From positions 12,957,508 to 13,021,507 of the forward strand of contig CM049313.1 in NCBI GenBank assembly GCA_026874595.1: a stretch of DNA of 64,000 nt, given 5' to 3'. The notes below the pieces were generated by a model. The model was given only the letters and a program-made list of their open reading frames with translations. It was not told the DNA's origin and did not search any database. The DNA is from Sipunculus nudus. Taxonomy: Eukaryota > Annelida > Sipuncula > Golfingiida > Sipunculidae. A program made the position numbers and the translations under genes. Below, in pieces: positions 61,321 through 64,000 of this stretch (within the stretch, counting starts at the first letter, position 1; every line of letters starts with the position of its first letter).

Positions 61321-62108
61321 GCACAGATGTAGGAAGCGAAAACGAGGCATGTCCAAGGATCGGTCAAGTTGGGACGAGCAGAGATTTTCTACAGAGGAGC
61401 ACTGGACGAAAGTACTTCAGGCCAATGAGGTCAACTCCAACGTCCCGGCCATGCCGGCCCGCAGCAAATCCAGCCTGCGCGACTTCCGAAAGCGGAAAGG
61501 CCGCCATAAGCCGAAAGTTGAAGCGACCGAAGTTCGAAAAGAGGGGAATATATTCTCTCAGCTATATACAAGACTCTGTCAGTGGATGGCACCCAGTAAA
61601 AAATCCAGCTCCGCGTGTTTTAAGAAAAATAACGTTTGGCGGAGCATCAGCGTGCCCCCGGCGGATGTGACGTCACAGTGCCACAATGAACTTTGCCCTG
61701 CGGAGCGCGGAGGACGCCGCGGGTGCCATCACTCGGTGTCTTCTGAAGAAAGTGACGTTTTGTCCTTGACGCACACAAGTTTGTCTTCCACGTGTTCTTC
61801 CCTCACGTTCCAAAGTACATCCACGAGCCCGGATGAGGGCCGCCATACTTGGTATGACCCGTGGTGTAATTCAACAGGATCGTCGGCCTGCAACTCTTCC
61901 TTGGAATCTAGTGGTCCGCTTGAGATGGTGGCGAGGACTCCTTATACCGCGTCCTTTGTTGCGGACTGCGTCTCACGCCTTAAATGTAACGCCACTCATT
62001 CCAGTAACAAAACAAGACATTTTTCCGCTTGTGTTGAGCACGTGAAACCGGAAGTAGCAAAAATGTGCCAAACCTGGCCCCCCAGCACGTCCAAAAAACA
62101 CATTATAG
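61321..62108 (+). CDS. Exon 3: main coding exon, basic/Ser-rich protein
   Basis: The acceptor CTTGTTTGTTACAG and donor ATTATAG|GTAAGT bound 788 nt, with 262 uninterrupted codons in one frame. The length and GC richness stand out from the whole window. The protein continues HRCRKRKRG (NLS-like), then a charged region, FRKRKGRHKPK at about residues 100-110, and WRSISVPP at 151-158 where RSISVP is an exact RSxSxP 14-3-3 mode I motif. A Ser/Thr-rich stretch follows at about 183-215, then KPEVAKMCQTW near the end. No transmembrane segment or enzyme domain is visible, suggesting a nuclear or scaffold-type regulator. Retention of intron 3 would add only seven residues and a stop. The family is not recognised; a remote KSR-like or FAM53-like origin was considered and is unproven. 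Confidence 0.85.
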
Positions 62109-63555
62109 GTAAGTTTATTTTAGAACCATGTTAAAGAGAAAATGTGACATACGCGTGCATCTCCAACATGTTTACCTAATAAAAGAACATTTTTGAATGT
62201 CGACATAATACTGAATTATATTTTAATTTTCTACAAGTTGACATATGAGAATACCTTCGATGTTGTACCAATCTGTAAATTAGTATACATTCAACTCTAA
62301 CTCTAACTTTTGTAAACACACTGCAGTTGCTTCCATTGGATACATCGTTAATTTATCTAGATACTTAATACTCTTTGTGACAAAAAAGATTAATTGCTGG
62401 TTGATTACTAACAAGATCAGTGTAATCACAGACCCGTGGGCTGGATCCCCAGGTTGTTGTTGTCGGGATAGCCATTGTGCCCTTATGAATTTTATATACC
62501 ATGGATGGTATGTGAGAAATCGATTGGGAAAAGCAAAACAATATCCATGGACGGCCACCCACCAGACATTGCGTGGGTGTCTGACGTTGACTTACTACCT
62601 AGATCCATACCCTGGGGACATGCCGCCATAAAGTATTGACCGTTTTGTCGTCTTTGTAAGATGCGGCTCGGGTCTCTCTAATCATTGGCAATCGCTTGCA
62701 GTGCCCGGGAAAACACTTTTCGTGTGTTACTGTGAATAAAAGCCACCGGTTTCTTTTCCTGTGAAGTAGCCTTCTGGCCGGCCCGGGCCTGGGAGCCCCG
62801 GCTAGAATGCTTATTTGTTAATGGTTTGCTGGTGATAAATTGCGAACGAAGGTGGCATATTCAAAAACTAGCTTCCCCTCGACATGGTCTTTTTGTCGAA
62901 ATCGCCTTCCTGATGAATCCAGGGGCCTTGCCTGCAGTCGCCGGTTTCCGGTTGTGGACTGTCAGTTCACATGTAACCAGTAATAAGCCTCGCTTTCAGA
63001 ATTGTTATACAATCTGTGTTTTATCCTTGGCATCGCAATTACAGCTGCTGCTCTCGGGAATGACAGCTTGCATGTTTTCTTGCCGTGTATGTATCTGTCA
63101 GTCCTTTTGCTCTCGCCTTTAAACAACAGCTTTATACTTTTGATAAAAAGCGTCACTCTGCTTTTTCTCTAATCCGAATGAATATATGATTTTTGTCCAA
63201 TACAGATGCTTTCTTATTGTTGAATATTCCTGAATATTGGTCCGGAACGGCAGATTCAGTTCTTTATCAATCCTATGAAAATGGATTGGCCGCGTATTCA
63301 GTTCATAATTTTTGTCTCTAGTTAAGAAGATTGTGAAAGTTTTAGCTGACATCTGAAATAAAAGTTAGCCAAGGCCCTCTTGAGAAAATTTGATTTTTTA
63401 TTTTATAAATTACATTCACATATTTTCCCTGTCTTGAACAAGTTGGAGGGACACCAACATTTTGTTACATAACCCGTCGTTAGAAACCCTTTATTGCAAA
63501 TTTTATAAGTATATTTGTGAATTAGTTTGTTCTCATGAATGGTACTCTTTTTCAG
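62109..63555 (+). other. Intron 3 of the main gene
   Basis: It starts GTAAGTTT and ends TTTTTCAG. It contains several short chance frames (for example 62377-62631 and 62826-63122), none with splice or motif support. Confidence 0.6.
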
Positions 63556-63619
63556 ATGAAGATGGGTTTGTAGGAGAGGAGGTAGAAGATCCTGTCTTTG
63601 ATGAAGATAACAGCACAAA
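63556..63619 (+). CDS. Exon 4: short acidic exon
   Basis: The acceptor TACTCTTTTTCAG and donor ACAAA|GTAAGT bound 64 nt. It enters in phase 1 (G from exon 3 + AT = Asp308) and encodes EDGFVGEEVEDPVFDEDNST, leaving AA. Nine or more of about 22 residues are Asp/Glu, a strong contrast to the basic exon 3. Phase agreement on both sides supports it as a true internal exon. Confidence 0.75.
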
Positions 63620-63976
63620 GTAAGTGTTCAAACACAATGTCACCAGAGACTTGGTACAGTCTACATCAATGCAACGGACGACGTGCTTCTATTGATACTT
63701 AGTACTACTGTAAATTTTCAGAAACATAACTGTTTTGCATTCTGGTCCAGTTTATTTGTACAATATTTAACTCTAATCACCTTAATGTATTTTAAATGAG
63801 AGGTAAGTTTAATATAATCTCTGTGGTGCCACGAATCCACGGTTTATAATATTTTTGACCAATGGGCTGGCCTCTGACGGACAAGAGGTAATTAAATAAA
63901 CATAAAATTAAAGAAAAAAAACACTTAAAACCCAGATGATATATAATCATAATGATATATACATGTACCCTTTCAG
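63620..63976 (+). other. Intron 4 of the main gene
   Basis: It begins GTAAGT and ends ATGTACCCTTTCAG. It is AT-rich with no other feature. Confidence 0.55.
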
Positions 63977-64000
63977 AATTTTGCATATGATGTGGTTATT
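63977..64000 (+). CDS. Exon 5 (start only, runs off the window)
   Basis: Following CATGTACCCTTTCAG, the first base completes AAA (Lys329) with the AA left by exon 4. The frame reads ILHMMWL before the window ends. The acceptor and phase fit, but only 24 nt are visible. Confidence 0.5.

Noticed and set aside
57339-62108. Firm assignment to KSR, Raf or FAM53
   Set aside because: The Cys spacing or the RSxSxP motif alone is insufficient: the final C1 ligands are replaced by Arg/Lys and no kinase domain is in view.

Overview
The window is non-bacterial, intron-containing animal DNA. Genes are sparse and split. Repeat cover is dense: long (TA)n arrays, homopolymer C/G runs, terminal-inverted-repeat MITEs, tRNA-derived SINEs, LINE debris and a minisatellite. 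The AT-rich background, and a repeat carrying 'AGGTCAAAGGTCAAGGTCA' motifs next to 'GTCCGTCGTCCGTCC', suggest a lophotrochozoan, most likely a bivalve mollusc. The species call is an inference from repeat style, not from a diagnostic gene.

Only one gene is well supported. It lies on the + strand at the right end: exons at 57339-57419, 61321-62108, 63556-63619 and the start of another at 63977-64000. All have canonical splice sites and compatible phases. A plausible first coding exon is at 49240-49292, with a strong ATG context and a TATA-like box about 60 bp upstream. The predicted protein (336 or more residues, running off the window) has a SILK-like N-terminus, a small Cys cluster resembling half of a C1-type zinc finger, basic NLS-like stretches, a perfect RSxSxP 14-3-3-type motif, a Ser/Thr-rich region and an acidic segment. 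I could not name the family. Candidate starts of other transcripts are at 4.36-4.82 kb, 23.9 kb and 51.7-52.1 kb. They are phase-consistent but unproven.

Layout. 1-5.2 kb: a diverged direct duplication, hAT-like MITEs, a candidate gene 5' end and a TTCGCGA-rich MITE. 5.2-14.6 kb: mostly featureless, with a hAT MITE (perfect 8-bp target duplication) at 9.3 kb. 14.7-17.4 kb: a repeat array with about 143-bp units, each carrying nuclear-receptor-type half-sites, interrupted by a retrocopy with a 16-bp target duplication and poly(A) remnant. 17.4-31 kb: hairpins, two LINE fragments (antisense at 20.2-20.7, sense at 26.3-27.3), a tRNA-derived SINE with 13-bp target duplication at 28.75-29.2 and another hAT MITE. 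31-49 kb: more MITEs, SINEs and microsatellites, a GAACCTT hairpin element, a small signal-peptide-like ORF and a possible minus-strand exon. 49-54 kb: the putative gene start, an inverted/tandem repeat with perfect 44-bp arms, a YY1-motif-rich candidate promoter and a 30-copy minisatellite with ABCD higher-order structure that is open in all three forward frames. 54-64 kb: introns and exons of the main gene, a long purine-rich tract and a cluster of AGGTCGGTRACCT palindromes.

I see no self-contained new multi-gene system. The most unusual items are the mobile array of nuclear-receptor half-sites, the nested retrocopy, the minisatellite and the unidentified Cys/Ser-rich gene.
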